The notes beneath the pieces were generated by a model. The model searched no databases. It was not told where the DNA came from and worked only from the letters and a program-made list of their open reading frames with translations. The position numbers and the translations under genes are program-made. Source: Methylophilus glucosoxydans (GTDB lineage Bacteria; Pseudomonadota; Gammaproteobacteria; Burkholderiales; Methylophilaceae). From it: a stretch of 64,000 nucleotides of DNA. Below, piece after piece: positions 8,346 to 17,094 of this stretch (position 1 is its first letter; every line of letters begins with the position of its first letter). The DNA is taken from the NCBI RefSeq assembly GCF_042676145.1, contig NZ_JBHTJW010000001.1, positions 372,001-436,000 of the forward strand, read 5' to 3'.

Positions 8346-9119
8346 TCATGCTTGGGTGCGAACTTTCGCGTCTATGATTTCATCGATGAGGCGTGCCTTC
8401 CAAACGACACCAAGTTGCGCCTCAAGCTCGGATTTTCCGAGTCGTCCGGAATACACCCCAACGAACATATCTCCCTCGCCGAACCAATCTTCATCGCTTG
8501 GTATAGCCGAACCTAGGTCTTGCTTATAGAATCCTCGGAATCGCAATATGACAGGAGAACCTGACATCCCAGAACGAGTAGCCGTGTCTATCAGGAAGTT
8601 AGGCTGCGATGTGCCAGGCTCGGTAGCCACACTGGCGCGCTTCCAGATTGGCATACCGTGTGTATCCAGGAGACCAAGCGGGTAACCGAGGACAAACACA
8701 TCTTGCGAAATTCCCAGCCGCATCGAGGTACTGGGTAATTCATTTAGCACGATGGCTCGAAAACGGTCCGGGAGTTGAACAGGGAGGACGCCAATGTCCA
8801 CCTCGCTGCCGTGCACCGGATGCACAAGCCAGGCTGGTCCCATGCTGTCATTGAGTGCGATAGGCAACCACTCTCGCGAAATGGTATTTTGGTTTAAGCA
8901 TGCATAACACAGCAAGTTGTCAGGGATACCGCCATGCGACGCCATAGGCTGTTTAGTGATCGGATCTCTGCCTGAATAGTTGTGCCAGTTGGAGACCAAG
9001 TACAGTGCGCCACCTCGCTTGTAGAAGAACGCTGTTCCCACGGCCAACTCAGTTTCACCGAATCGCATTTTAATAAGAAGCAGCGCTTGAGAGTAAGGAT
9101 CTGTCTGAATGAGAGCCAT
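8346..9119 (-). CDS. trypsin-like serine protease
   Basis: A 257-residue chymotrypsin-fold protease domain without signal peptide, so probably cytoplasmic. The triad is visible: His46 in L-V-S-N-W-H-N, Asp108 in S-E-V-D-I-G, and Ser186 in S-G-M-S-G-S-P-V. It covers the whole protein and no sensor domain is fused. It is the last gene of the minus-strand set, 69 bases after the ADP-ribosyltransferase-like gene. Trypsin-like proteases without leaders occur in bacterial defence systems as effectors that cut a partner or host protein (established for the class in general). Here that role is inferred from the neighbourhood. A housekeeping DegP-like role is unlikely because there is no PDZ domain or export signal. 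Confidence 0.85.
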   Translation of the reverse strand: MALIQTDPYSQALLLIKMRFGETELAVGTAFFYKRGGALYLVSNWHNYSGRDPITKQPMASHGGIPDNLLCYACLNQNTISREWLPIALNDSMGPAWLVHPVHGSEVDIGVLPVQLPDRFRAIVLNELPSTSMRLGISQDVFVLGYPLGLLDTHGMPIWKRASVATEPGTSQPNFLIDTATRSGMSGSPVILRFRGFYKQDLGSAIPSDEDWFGEGDMFVGVYSGRLGKSELEAQLGVVWKARLIDEIIDAKVRTQA

Positions 9120-9188
9120 GCTGTTTAATGTGAAAGTGAGCGGCCTGCGCGACTAATTGCACAAATCCGCTCGGCTGAAAGGTTAGAT

Positions 9189-9632
9189 TTATTGCCAGTC
9201 ACTCTTGACCTCATACTTTCTGACGATGAGATCAGACGGGATCGAATCTTGTACTGATAAGACTAAGGTGACTTCCTTTTCGTGAGGATGCTCTGGGTCA
9301 GAAAACTCAAAGGATAAAATTCCAGCCTCAGCCAACTTGCTGGCATCAATTACATATACGAAACCATCCTCTGTGTTTCCACTTGTGGCGAAGTGCTTCG
9401 CTACATCCTCCGAAGTGGAGGTTGAGACAGCCGAAGGATCGTAGGGGCTGCCATCGAGTTGTTGCGCTCTCGCTGTATTATTTGCGCTAGGACCATAAGT
9501 GAATGTACCGTCGTACTTGATTTTTCCATCGTACTTGGCAGTCACCAGACAAGTAGAGCCATTTGCAATGATGCGCCCTTGGTTTTGGGCATCCATTGCC
9601 TTACACACACCGCGATATAGCAGCTTACTCAT
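9189..9632 (-). CDS. ADP-ribosyltransferase-like protein (R-S-E type)
   Basis: At 147 residues it is just large enough for one ADP-ribosyltransferase fold. It has the three signature elements in order and at fitting distances: Arg7 in L-Y-R-G on the first strand, a Ser-Thr-Ser motif at 70-74 followed by a helix with A-K-H-F, and Glu118-x-Glu120 in H-E-K-E-V-T-L. This is the NAD-binding pattern of arginine-type (R-S-E) mono-ADP-ribosyltransferases. There is no signal peptide. It sits between a TIR-like gene and a protease gene on the same strand. Transferase activity and target are inferred; remote similarity to inactive ART-fold proteins cannot be excluded by eye. Confidence 0.65.
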   Translation of the reverse strand: MSKLLYRGVCKAMDAQNQGRIIANGSTCLVTAKYDGKIKYDGTFTYGPSANNTARAQQLDGSPYDPSAVSTSTSEDVAKHFATSGNTEDGFVYVIDASKLAEAGILSFEFSDPEHPHEKEVTLVLSVQDSIPSDLIVRKYEVKSDWQ

Positions 9633-9715
9633 GGAAATATATAATGTTCAAAATCACCGGCCTTGCGAGGCTATTGCACAAGGTCCGGTGCATTGTAGGG
9701 TTGGGTATAATGTGC

Positions 9716-10633
9716 TCAGGCATTCTTGGATAGTTCTCGTAGCTTCGATACTTGCTCCCTAATCGCCGAAATGAGTTGATCTCCTTCGTCCCAAAACGTC
9801 TTGAAGGAAACTCCGCCGTCGATATACGTCTGATGTCGTTGATGAGTGCGAAGGCGTTTCAATATCTCCCCAAGGCTCTGTGATACCCCGGTGCCGTCTT
9901 CAGTGATCATGCTTTTGAAGTGCAACACCTCGTCTGCGGCGCGACTCATGATGTACTTGCCATCATCTGTGCTGTGGGGATCGCTGTCGCGCTCGGCTTC
10001 CCACTCAGCAGTTAGCCTTCGTAAGAAGGCCTCAAAGTCAGCGCAGAAATTGGTAAGTGCCTGCTGCTGCTCAGTTGCACTAGATGAGGCCATTTCAGTA
10101 GGCAGGTTTGTAGTTGGAATTTGCTTTAATAGTTCAATCATCTCACCTGCAAGATGACGCTGGAGCAGCTCTCGGAATTCGGAAAGCGTCTCGTATTTGA
10201 AATACAGCCCCTCTTGCCCCAAACGCTTCTTGTACTCGGTAAGTGCTTTATACTGCTCTGCGTCCAGGCTCTCCGGAACAACTGGAGCCGACGAAAAGTA
10301 AAGAAGCACGGGCTTTCCAGCTTCTCTGAAATGTTCGATCTCTTCTGCAGTCCCCGACTCTGAGACACCTGTGGGCGTACCCAGTCTTGTCCAGAACGCT
10401 CCGATTACTAGATCGCAATTCGTAACAAGCTGCCGGTTGATTACCTCTTGCGGGCGGCTACCCATTCCTGGTCTGGAATGCATCTCCCAAAGAACTGGCT
10501 CAATAATTGCCGCAGCGCTCAAAGAGTGGACGGCGTTCCACGTAGCGATGACTTCCGGAATAATTTTTCGTTCGTGAATGCAATCACTAGGTGAAGCGAC
10601 AAGAGCTCTAAATATTGTTCCGGTCTGTGCCAT
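9716..10633 (-). CDS. TIR/DUF4062-like nucleotide-binding-fold protein
   Basis: The N-terminal 115 residues form an alpha/beta domain: a first strand ending V-A-S-P-S-D, W-N-A-V-H, P-V-L-W-E-M-H, a G-x-x-P-Q-E-V-I-N turn, D-L-V-I-G-A-F-W-T-R-L-G-T-P-T, then S-G-T-A-E-E (Glu97-Glu98) and K-P-V-L-L-Y-F. This matches DUF4062-type domains, related to TIR and nucleoside deoxyribosyltransferase folds, where a Glu at this place is catalytic. Residues about 180-305 are helical and unrecognised. The start is ATG 10633, chosen over GTG 10639 because AGGAG lies 6 bases before it. NAD or nucleotide cleavage is inferred. Confidence 0.65.
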   Translation of the reverse strand: MAQTGTIFRALVASPSDCIHERKIIPEVIATWNAVHSLSAAAIIEPVLWEMHSRPGMGSRPQEVINRQLVTNCDLVIGAFWTRLGTPTGVSESGTAEEIEHFREAGKPVLLYFSSAPVVPESLDAEQYKALTEYKKRLGQEGLYFKYETLSEFRELLQRHLAGEMIELLKQIPTTNLPTEMASSSATEQQQALTNFCADFEAFLRRLTAEWEAERDSDPHSTDDGKYIMSRAADEVLHFKSMITEDGTGVSQSLGEILKRLRTHQRHQTYIDGGVSFKTFWDEGDQLISAIREQVSKLRELSKNA

Positions 10634-10767
10634 TAACACTCCTATCTAATGGATTTGAAGTTTATGATCGATCATCTACTGACTCCCAGGGATTGCCATT
10701 TCCATTACTTCATTTGAGAGAATCTGAGTGCGATAAAAGCAGAGTTGGCCTGAATGATTTGTAGGCC

Positions 10768-11457
10768 TTAATGCTGTTTGCTTCGAAATCTCTTGAGCAA
10801 TTCCGATCTCTCCACGGAGCAAAAAGTGTGGTCAGCATCCAGTTTTTCCTTATCCTCTGGTACGGAAGGGTCGCGTGCAATGCGTGACCTTATTGGGAAC
10901 AAGCCCTTATTTCCAGCTATTGGCGTGACGGCCATAAGTTGCCCGTCACGCTCAAGAGTAAGCCTTGCAAACTCAACGCGATGACCGCCAATTAGATCCC
11001 ATGCAACTACTTCAGCAGAGTTACCGGAAACGCTACCCTCAAGCAAAATGTAGTTCAGCAATGGAAGCTCTTTGCAAAGTCTCTTGGTTGCAATTGTACC
11101 GTCGATCCGGCCTTCAGTTGCCCAGATAACGATTTCCATATCAACTTCAGATAGGTGCATGTCCATAAGATCAACGTAACCCTCTGGGTGAGCGGACCAT
11201 TTTCCGGTCCAATCCGAGTCTTCGTATACCCAACTTCGAAATTGGGAAATTGTATGTGCGATTTCTGACGGTAGGACCCTAGAGTTTTGCAAAGCTTCCG
11301 GGCCTTTGATAAGGATTGCTGTAACTAAGCCGCAAATACCGCAAGCGATCACCCAGTAGCGCTTATACCAAGGCGCCTTTATGGTCTCAGGATTTACTAC
11401 ATCGATTGAGATCGGCTGTGGGGTTAATTGCTTTTGCTTAATTCGGCGGCGAGACAT
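10768..11457 (-). CDS. single-pass membrane protein of unknown function
   Basis: I do not recognise a family. The protein has 229 residues with a basic N-terminus (R-R-R-I-K-Q-K), one membrane segment at about 33-51 (W-V-I-A-C-G-I-C-G-L-V-T-A-I-L-I), and a mainly strand-rich C-terminal part of about 170 residues containing D-W-T-G-K-W-S, a motif reminiscent of small lipocalin-like barrels. The N-terminal charge suggests the C-terminal part faces the periplasm. It lies 134 bases upstream of the TIR-like gene and 25 bases downstream of the lipoprotein gene, all on one strand, which suggests shared expression. Confidence 0.6.
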   Translation of the reverse strand: MSRRRIKQKQLTPQPISIDVVNPETIKAPWYKRYWVIACGICGLVTAILIKGPEALQNSRVLPSEIAHTISQFRSWVYEDSDWTGKWSAHPEGYVDLMDMHLSEVDMEIVIWATEGRIDGTIATKRLCKELPLLNYILLEGSVSGNSAEVVAWDLIGGHRVEFARLTLERDGQLMAVTPIAGNKGLFPIRSRIARDPSVPEDKEKLDADHTFCSVERSELLKRFRSKQH

Positions 11458-11482
11458 TTTTAAAAAGGGTTGGACTAATTTT

Positions 11483-12064
11483 TCAATTGGAATCCATAAA
11501 TACTAAATCATCATATCGATTATTTCGTATTCGACAAGTTAATGTCTGCCAATAACTATCTGATCCGCCGTGATCAATACCTGCTTTGATTACAATGTTA
11601 TTTTCAGAATTTTGTGGGTGAGACTCGATTACGCTCCAGTTCTTAACTTTGGGGTATTGGTTGCCAATATCACCCACACGGTTCTTCAGGTCGGAAATGC
11701 ATGACGATATAAATTCAGAGCGAGTTTTCGGACGGTTTTTTTCAATCAAATTGAGTACGCAAGATCGATTTTCTTGAATTTCTTTTTGTAGAATGTCTAG
11801 CTCTTCTTTACCTTTGAGCTGCATTGACTCAAACATAGCAGTTGTTTGTGACTTGATATAATCATTCATCTTCATCTCAAATTCAGCGCTACCTTCTTTA
11901 AGTGCATAAGCGTAAGCGCCTTTATAAACTCTTGCAGCTTGTGATTGGTAACCTAGGCCACAAATTTTGAGCGCCTGATCAACAGGATCATCGTTTTTGT
12001 ATGGATTGCCTGTAGCGCATGCAGTAAAAAGTGTGCTTAAAAGTAATATGGTAATTTTATTCAA
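11483..12064 (-). CDS. putative lipoprotein of unknown function
   Basis: The protein starts best at TTG 12064 (M-N-K-I-T-I...), which gives a compact lipoprotein signal with lipobox L-F-T-A-C (Cys at residue 14). The longer frame from 12130 would bury this signal behind 22 extra residues. The mature 180 residues are charged, probably helical in the middle (about 45-115), with six further cysteines. No family is recognised. It is the first gene of the minus-strand island set, and base use is clearly A+T-rich compared with the cox genes. Anchoring in the inner or outer membrane is not decided. Confidence 0.6.
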   Translation of the reverse strand: MNKITILLLSTLFTACATGNPYKNDDPVDQALKICGLGYQSQAARVYKGAYAYALKEGSAEFEMKMNDYIKSQTTAMFESMQLKGKEELDILQKEIQENRSCVLNLIEKNRPKTRSEFISSCISDLKNRVGDIGNQYPKVKNWSVIESHPQNSENNIVIKAGIDHGGSDSYWQTLTCRIRNNRYDDLVFMDSN

Positions 12065-12397
12065 GTTTTTATCCGATTTTAATTCTCTACGTAACAAACA
12101 TAGATCGCGGCTATAGTTGCCGCTGTGCATATAACTAGATCAACATGAAACTTGTCTTAGACTTCCCTGAAGGTCTAACCATATTATATATACAAATCAT
12201 TACATTTCACTCTACTGTAGCCGGATGGGATAACCATGCGACTATTGCAGAGTCTTAGAATCAATGTGACTAATTGATTTAAAGTAATAAGTTGCTAAAT
12301 CACTAAGCAGCATAGATATTAAATTATCTCAATCATTACTAGACAGGCTGATTACTGGCAGTTACTTTATCGCTGGATATGGACTTTAACGAGCGGA

Positions 12398-13183
12398 TTA
12401 ATTTTTTACCTCAATCAAATCCCGATAGACATGCCAACTTGCGTGTCCAACCACGGGCATGGTCAGCATTAAACCTAAAAAGTTGGTCGCCAGGCCAAAG
12501 CCGATGAGCACGACAATACAAAAAGCCCAGAACAGCATGGGGATAGGGTTGCGGGCGCAGGTGCGCAGGCTAGTAATGGCGGCGGTCCAGGCGCTGGTGT
12601 TTCTATCTAGCATGAGGGGCATGGCAATGACGCTGATGCTGAAAATGGCCGCGGCAAACAAGGCGCCAGTGCCAAAGTAAACTAACAGGAAAACCGGTTG
12701 TTTGAATGTGAATACATTGATGACGACATCGGTAAATGTTGGCAGCGCACCGTGAAAGTAATGCGAGAAAATGGTCATGGAGAGCCGCACCCAGCTTAAA
12801 AACAAACACACCAGCAGCACGGTAAACAGAGTGATGTTGATGAGGTTGGGTAGCCAGGCCATGAGCGTGGGGGCGAGGGCGGGTGGCTCACCAGCTTCCA
12901 TGCGTCTGCTCAGATCGTATAGCCCCATGGCCAGAAATGGTCCTAGCAGGAAAAACCCGGTAGTGAGCCCGGCGAGCAGCCAGTAATTTTCAGCGAAGAT
13001 GGTGTGTAACAGAATGCCTGTTGCCGCAAAAAAAATGCCATAAAACAGGCTGGCACGGCCACCGAGATGAATGTCAGTGACGCCGGAATGTAGCCAGTCT
13101 GGAATGATGTGGATGGGGACTTTTCGAATTAAAAATTCATCGTCAGCGTGTATTTTGTTGGCTGAAATATGCTGTATGCCCAT
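12398..13183 (-). CDS. DUF2189 integral membrane protein
   Basis: A 261-residue protein with about six membrane helices and a short soluble N-terminus containing W-L-x-x-G-x-x-D, the pattern of DUF2189 proteins that neighbour cytochrome oxidase genes in many proteobacteria. The function is not established. The start is either ATG 13183 (behind a G-rich stretch) or TTG 13201; I prefer the ATG. The gene is divergent from the cox cluster and probably belongs to the chromosome backbone rather than the island. Confidence 0.8.
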   Translation of the reverse strand: MGIQHISANKIHADDEFLIRKVPIHIIPDWLHSGVTDIHLGGRASLFYGIFFAATGILLHTIFAENYWLLAGLTTGFFLLGPFLAMGLYDLSRRMEAGEPPALAPTLMAWLPNLINITLFTVLLVCLFLSWVRLSMTIFSHYFHGALPTFTDVVINVFTFKQPVFLLVYFGTGALFAAAIFSISVIAMPLMLDRNTSAWTAAITSLRTCARNPIPMLFWAFCIVVLIGFGLATNFLGLMLTMPVVGHASWHVYRDLIEVKN

Positions 13184-13201
13184 GTGTTTGGCCCCCGTCA
13201 A

Positions 13202-13758
13202 AAATGATAGCTATCATTCATTGCTGCTGGCAGTGGGGCCGGTCTTAAAACTAAAAATACACTTTCGTGGACGGCGGTCCCGCTACTGGCATTTCTAATC
13301 AATCAACACAAAAAACTGCTTTGAATGCGCCAAGTTTTGAGGCTTTGCGCACGTCACCCGGAGCGCATTTCTGTTCCGAGACTTGTTTAGCTTAATCATG
13401 AATGGTGGCTTAAGCAACAACAAAAATGTGACAACACCCACCGGAATATTTTCTTGATTGTGCTTTTAAGTGACATTTTGCGCTGCGGGTGAGCACAGCT
13501 ATCTTGATGGCAGAACCAAGGTTTTGAATTGCTTTGCCGCGTTTTTAAGGGGCTGTGAGGGGGATTGCAATTGTGAGATTGGTAGAGTGAGCGTGTTTTT
13601 TTGTTAAGCGTGGCTATTCATAAATTTACATTGATGACATTGGCACCGGGCATTTTTTGTCTTGTCACTGCGATTATCTTGTGCTAATTTACAACATGTA
13701 ACAAATTTGTAACTAAACGTAATTTGGTTGATACAAGCTGAATTCTGGGTTGGCAAAC
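13202..13758. other. 557-base divergent regulatory region before the cox cluster
   Basis: No gene is seen in this stretch between the minus-strand DUF2189 gene and the plus-strand DUF2244 gene. It must carry the promoters of both. A perfect 16-bp palindrome lies at 13203-13218. A TTGTCA element near 13662 followed by an A+T-rich stretch could be a cox promoter, but the -10 is poor. I see no strong terminator or RNA gene. Confidence 0.5.
13203..13218. promoter_or_regulatory. perfect 16-bp palindrome AATGATAG/CTATCATT
   Basis: A perfect inverted repeat with no spacer, placed immediately upstream of the DUF2189 start. Half sites ATGATA/TATCAT recall the arms of Fur-type boxes, but the central AAT-N-ATT is missing, so a Fur site is not supported. 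It is a good candidate operator for some dimeric regulator. Confidence 0.45.
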
Positions 13759-14220
13759 ATGTTATCTATTTGCGAAACACAATGCGTTACCAGGCCAAAT
13801 GCCTCGGCTTCATCGGAAAGTGTGTTGAAGTTGTTGCTGAGTTTGGGCGTGTTTTCGGGGCTGATTGCCATGGCTTTTTTGCATATCGGTGCCTGGATGG
13901 TGTTGCCATTTGCTGGCTTGGAATTGGTGTTGGTGGTTCTGGCGTTTGTGGTGGTGCTGCGTCATAGCGGTGACTACGAAAAAATCACTTTCGTTGAGGA
14001 TCATATTGAAATCGAACAAAGTGTGTTGGGGAAAATAAAACACGTTCGGTTTCAGCGCTACTGGACCCGTATAACGCTCAGGGAAGGTGAGAACGGCAAG
14101 ACGTCACTGTGGATAGGGTCCCATAATCAAGAAGTCGAGTTTGGTCGAGATACCATGGATGATGCGCAACGCGAAGCCCTGGCCTCTCATCTCAAACGAA
14201 CACTTCTAAAAACTAGATAA
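13759..14220 (+). CDS. DUF2244 membrane protein
   Basis: A 153-residue protein with two membrane segments (about 27-45 and 48-67) and a C-terminal soluble part with W-T-R-I-x-L, S-L-W-I-G-S-H and V-E-F-G-R-x-L/T-like motifs, the hallmark of DUF2244. These proteins are commonly encoded directly upstream of coxB in proteobacteria; the function is unknown, perhaps oxidase assembly. The start at ATG 13759 is preferred to TTG 13750. It ends 20 bases before coxB and begins the cox operon. Confidence 0.85.
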   Translation: MLSICETQCVTRPNASASSESVLKLLLSLGVFSGLIAMAFLHIGAWMVLPFAGLELVLVVLAFVVVLRHSGDYEKITFVEDHIEIEQSVLGKIKHVRFQRYWTRITLREGENGKTSLWIGSHNQEVEFGRDTMDDAQREALASHLKRTLLKTR

Positions 14221-14240
14221 CTGGATTTTGGAGCGATTAG

Positions 14241-15407
14241 ATGCAAGGGATGAAGAAACTCGGGGTTGGTGCGGTTGCATGGTTTTTGTCTTTAAGTGCG
14301 CATGCTGACTACACCTGGAATTTTCCGGAGCCAGTCACGCCAATGGCTTTGGATACCCTCCACGTACATAATAAATTCATGCTGATTACTGCCGTGATTT
14401 TTGTGGTGGTGCTGGCAATCATGATTTACTCGATTGTGACCCACCGTCACAGCAAAGGCTACAAACCTGTCGCCGATAACCCCCCCTCTACTGCCGTAGA
14501 AATTTTCTGGACCTTGATCCCGTTTGCGATCCTGCTGTTGATTGACTTTGTCATCATGGGTATCCCGGCCTATCACAGCGTAGTGATGATGGAAGACACG
14601 CGAGACCAATCGACCATGGTGATCAAAATTACCGGGTCACAGTGGCGCTGGCAATATGAGTATCTTGATGGCGATGCCAAGGGCATCAAGTTCGTCAGCA
14701 ACCTGGCGACGACTAACGGCCAAATGCATAACGAGGAAGATAAAGGCGAGCACTACCTGCTTGAAGTCGATAATCCGCTAGTGTTGCCTGTCGGCGAGAA
14801 GGTGCGCATTTTGATGACGGCCTCTGATGTGTTGCATAACTGGTGGGTGCCACAGTTTGGCTCGTCACGTGTGGCCGTGCCTGGGTTTATCCGTGAAACC
14901 TGGGTGCAAGTCGAGAAGCCAGGCGTCTACCGCGGCCAATGCAAAGAACTCTGTGGCAAGGGGCATGGCTATATGCCGGTGGTTGTGAATGCGGTTTCCA
15001 AAGAAGAGTTTGCGCAGTGGGCAAACAAAAAACAGGATGAGCAAAAAGCCGCGAATGATGTGAAAGAAATGACCAAGGATGAGTTGGTGGCGCAGGGGAA
15101 AGTGGTTTACGAGAAAAACTGTGCCGTCTGCCATCAGGTGACCGGGGCTGGCTTGCCGCCTGCATTCCCGGCCTTGACCGGCAGCAAAATTGCGACGGGC
15201 GCTATTTTTGGCTCTGATGGCAAATATCAGAAAGATAGCCACCTTGACCGCGTGCTGAATGGCAAGGGTGTGATGCCCGCCTGGAAGGCAACTTTGAACG
15301 ATACGGAAATTGCAGCGGTGATCACCTATGAGCGTAATGCCTTGGGTAACGCGGCGGCAGTGGATGCCGTGTTGCAGCCGGCGCAAGTTAAAGCAGCCCG
15401 TGAATAA
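14241..15407 (+). CDS. coxB: cytochrome c oxidase subunit II with fused cytochrome c (caa3 type)
   Basis: This subunit takes electrons from soluble cytochrome c at its CuA centre and passes them to subunit I. After a signal peptide (cleavage near H-A-D-Y) come two membrane helices (about 46-66 and 90-110) and the cupredoxin domain with CuA ligands His199, Cys234, Glu236, Cys238, His242 and Met245. A C-terminal class I cytochrome c domain follows (Cys294-x-x-Cys297-His298, axial Met345 in G-V-M-P-A-W), making it the caa3-type form. GGAG precedes the ATG by 8 bases. It is followed by coxA after 30 bases. Confidence 0.97.
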   Translation: MQGMKKLGVGAVAWFLSLSAHADYTWNFPEPVTPMALDTLHVHNKFMLITAVIFVVVLAIMIYSIVTHRHSKGYKPVADNPPSTAVEIFWTLIPFAILLLIDFVIMGIPAYHSVVMMEDTRDQSTMVIKITGSQWRWQYEYLDGDAKGIKFVSNLATTNGQMHNEEDKGEHYLLEVDNPLVLPVGEKVRILMTASDVLHNWWVPQFGSSRVAVPGFIRETWVQVEKPGVYRGQCKELCGKGHGYMPVVVNAVSKEEFAQWANKKQDEQKAANDVKEMTKDELVAQGKVVYEKNCAVCHQVTGAGLPPAFPALTGSKIATGAIFGSDGKYQKDSHLDRVLNGKGVMPAWKATLNDTEIAAVITYERNALGNAAAVDAVLQPAQVKAARE

Positions 15408-15437
15408 ATATTTAAGCGATTGATTTAGGAGAGCACT

Positions 15438-17030
15438 ATGAGTACTACTTCAGTAGCACATCATGACGAGCATCAGGATTACCCAACCGGGATCATGCGT
15501 TGGCTGACGACGACAAACCACAAAGATATCGGGACCATGTACCTGACGTTTTCACTGATTATGTTCCTGGTTGGTGGCAGCATGATTCTTGGTATCCGTG
15601 CCGAGTTGTTCAAGCCCGGACTGCAATTGATGAACCCCGAGTTCTTTAATCAGTTAATTGGCGTGCATGCGCTGATCATGATTTTTGCAGCGTTGATGCC
15701 GGCTGCAACCGGATTTGCCAACTGGATGTTGCCGTTGCAGATTGGTGCGCCAGACATGGCTTTACCGCGCTTGAATAACTGGGGCTTCTGGATTTTGCCC
15801 CCTTCCGCCATCTTGCTGACGTTGCCATTCACTCTGGCATTGTTTGGTGTGGGTGATGGCGCGCTGGCCACCGGTTGGACCTTTTACCCGCCGCTGTCTG
15901 TGCAAGGCGGCATTGGTGTGGACTTTGCCATTTTTGCGGTGCACTTGCTGGGTATTTCGTCTGTGTTAGGTTCAATCAACATTATTGTGACGATTTACAA
16001 CATGCGTGCGCCTGGCATGACCTTGATGAAAATGCCGATGTTTGCCTGGGGTTGGCTGATCACCGCTTTCTTGCTGATTGCCACCATTCCTGTACTGGCC
16101 GGCGCAGTGACCATGTTGCTGACGGACCGTCACTTTGGTACACACTTCTTTGACGCGGCCGGTGGCGGTGACCCGATTATGTTCCAGCATTTGTTCTGGT
16201 TCTTTGGTCACCCGGAAGTCTACATTCTGCTATTGCCCGTCTGGGGCTTTATCCCCCAGATTCTGCAAACCTTCAGCCGCAAGCCTATGTATGGCTATAA
16301 AGCGCAAGTGTATTCATTGTGGGCGATTGGCGCTTTGGCGGTCGTTGTTTGGGCGCACCACTTCTTTACAGCCGGTATGCCTGTGCCTGCATTGCTGTAC
16401 TTTATGTATAGCACCATGGCAATTTCCTTACCGTTGGCGGTACTGTTCTATTGCTGGATCCGCACCATGTGGAAAGGCTCCATGAGCTTTGAAACCCCAA
16501 TGCTGTTCACGGTCGGCTGGATTATTCTGTTTGGCGTGGGTGGTCTGACTGGTCTGGTGCTCGCAGACGTGGCTGCCGATGCGCAATATCACAACAGTTA
16601 CTTTGTGGTCGCACATTTCCATTACACCCTGTTTGCGGGTGGCATCATGGGGATTATGGCGGGCGTGTACTACTGGCTGCCAAAAATGACAGGCCATATG
16701 TATAACGAGAAACTGGGTAAATTACATTTCTGGTTAACAGCCATTTCATTCAATGTGACCTTTATTCCACAGTTCTTTGTCGGCTTGGCCGGGATGCCGC
16801 GCCGGATTCCAGACTATGCCTTGCAGTTTGCCGAATTCAATATGATTTCGAGTATCGGTGCATTTGCCTTGGGTCTGTCACAGTTGCTGTTTGTCTACAT
16901 CATTATCAGCTGTGTCAAAGGTGGCAAAAAGGCAACAGACCGTGTCTGGGAAGGGGCGCAAGGCCTGGAGTGGACGTTGCCATCTCCTCCGCCATATCAC
17001 AGCTTTACTGAACAGCCGGTGGTTAAATAA
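15438..17030 (+). CDS. coxA: cytochrome c oxidase subunit I
   Basis: The catalytic heme-copper subunit reduces O2 to water and pumps protons across the inner membrane. The 530 residues carry twelve membrane helices. Visible motifs: the low-spin heme His in G-V-H-A-L-I-M-I-F, the His-Tyr cross-link and CuB ligand motif F-G-H-P-E-V-Y-I-L, the CuB pair in W-A-H-H-F-F-T-A-G, and V-A-H-F-H-Y-T-L-F with ligands for both hemes. G-H-P-E-V-Y places it in the A family. AGGAGA precedes the ATG. It forms the core of the cox operon with coxB upstream and the assembly genes downstream. Confidence 0.98.
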   Translation: MSTTSVAHHDEHQDYPTGIMRWLTTTNHKDIGTMYLTFSLIMFLVGGSMILGIRAELFKPGLQLMNPEFFNQLIGVHALIMIFAALMPAATGFANWMLPLQIGAPDMALPRLNNWGFWILPPSAILLTLPFTLALFGVGDGALATGWTFYPPLSVQGGIGVDFAIFAVHLLGISSVLGSINIIVTIYNMRAPGMTLMKMPMFAWGWLITAFLLIATIPVLAGAVTMLLTDRHFGTHFFDAAGGGDPIMFQHLFWFFGHPEVYILLLPVWGFIPQILQTFSRKPMYGYKAQVYSLWAIGALAVVVWAHHFFTAGMPVPALLYFMYSTMAISLPLAVLFYCWIRTMWKGSMSFETPMLFTVGWIILFGVGGLTGLVLADVAADAQYHNSYFVVAHFHYTLFAGGIMGIMAGVYYWLPKMTGHMYNEKLGKLHFWLTAISFNVTFIPQFFVGLAGMPRRIPDYALQFAEFNMISSIGAFALGLSQLLFVYIIISCVKGGKKATDRVWEGAQGLEWTLPSPPPYHSFTEQPVVK

Positions 17031-17094
17031 ATGCTAAAAAAGCCAGTCAATCCAGTTTTTTGGTTGATTGGCTTTGTTTTAAGGTTGACGTATT

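Larger units (their letters stand above)
5653..12397. mobile_element. tRNA-Leu-associated genomic island remnant
   Basis: The block between tRNA-Leu and the DUF2189 gene holds a truncated P4-type integrase next to the tRNA, then accessory genes with no housekeeping role: a DUF4365 protein, a trypsin-like protease, an ADP-ribosyltransferase-like protein, a TIR/DUF4062-like protein, a membrane protein and a lipoprotein. By eye these genes are richer in A+T than the flanking cox and proS genes and have longer spacers. The right limit is a guess: I found no copy of the tRNA 3' end there, so the element is probably decayed and no longer excisable. Confidence 0.65.

Noticed and set aside
13641..13660. 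Sigma-54 promoter (TGGCAC ... ) before the cox genes
   Set aside because: The -24 half TGGCAC is present, but the -12 GC at the required spacing is missing (T run instead).
12131..13750. Right attachment site of the tRNA-Leu island
   Set aside because: I looked for a copy of the tRNA 3' end (TTCGATTCCGG or CCCGGCACCA) and found none; the GGCACCGGG at 13642 matches too few bases.
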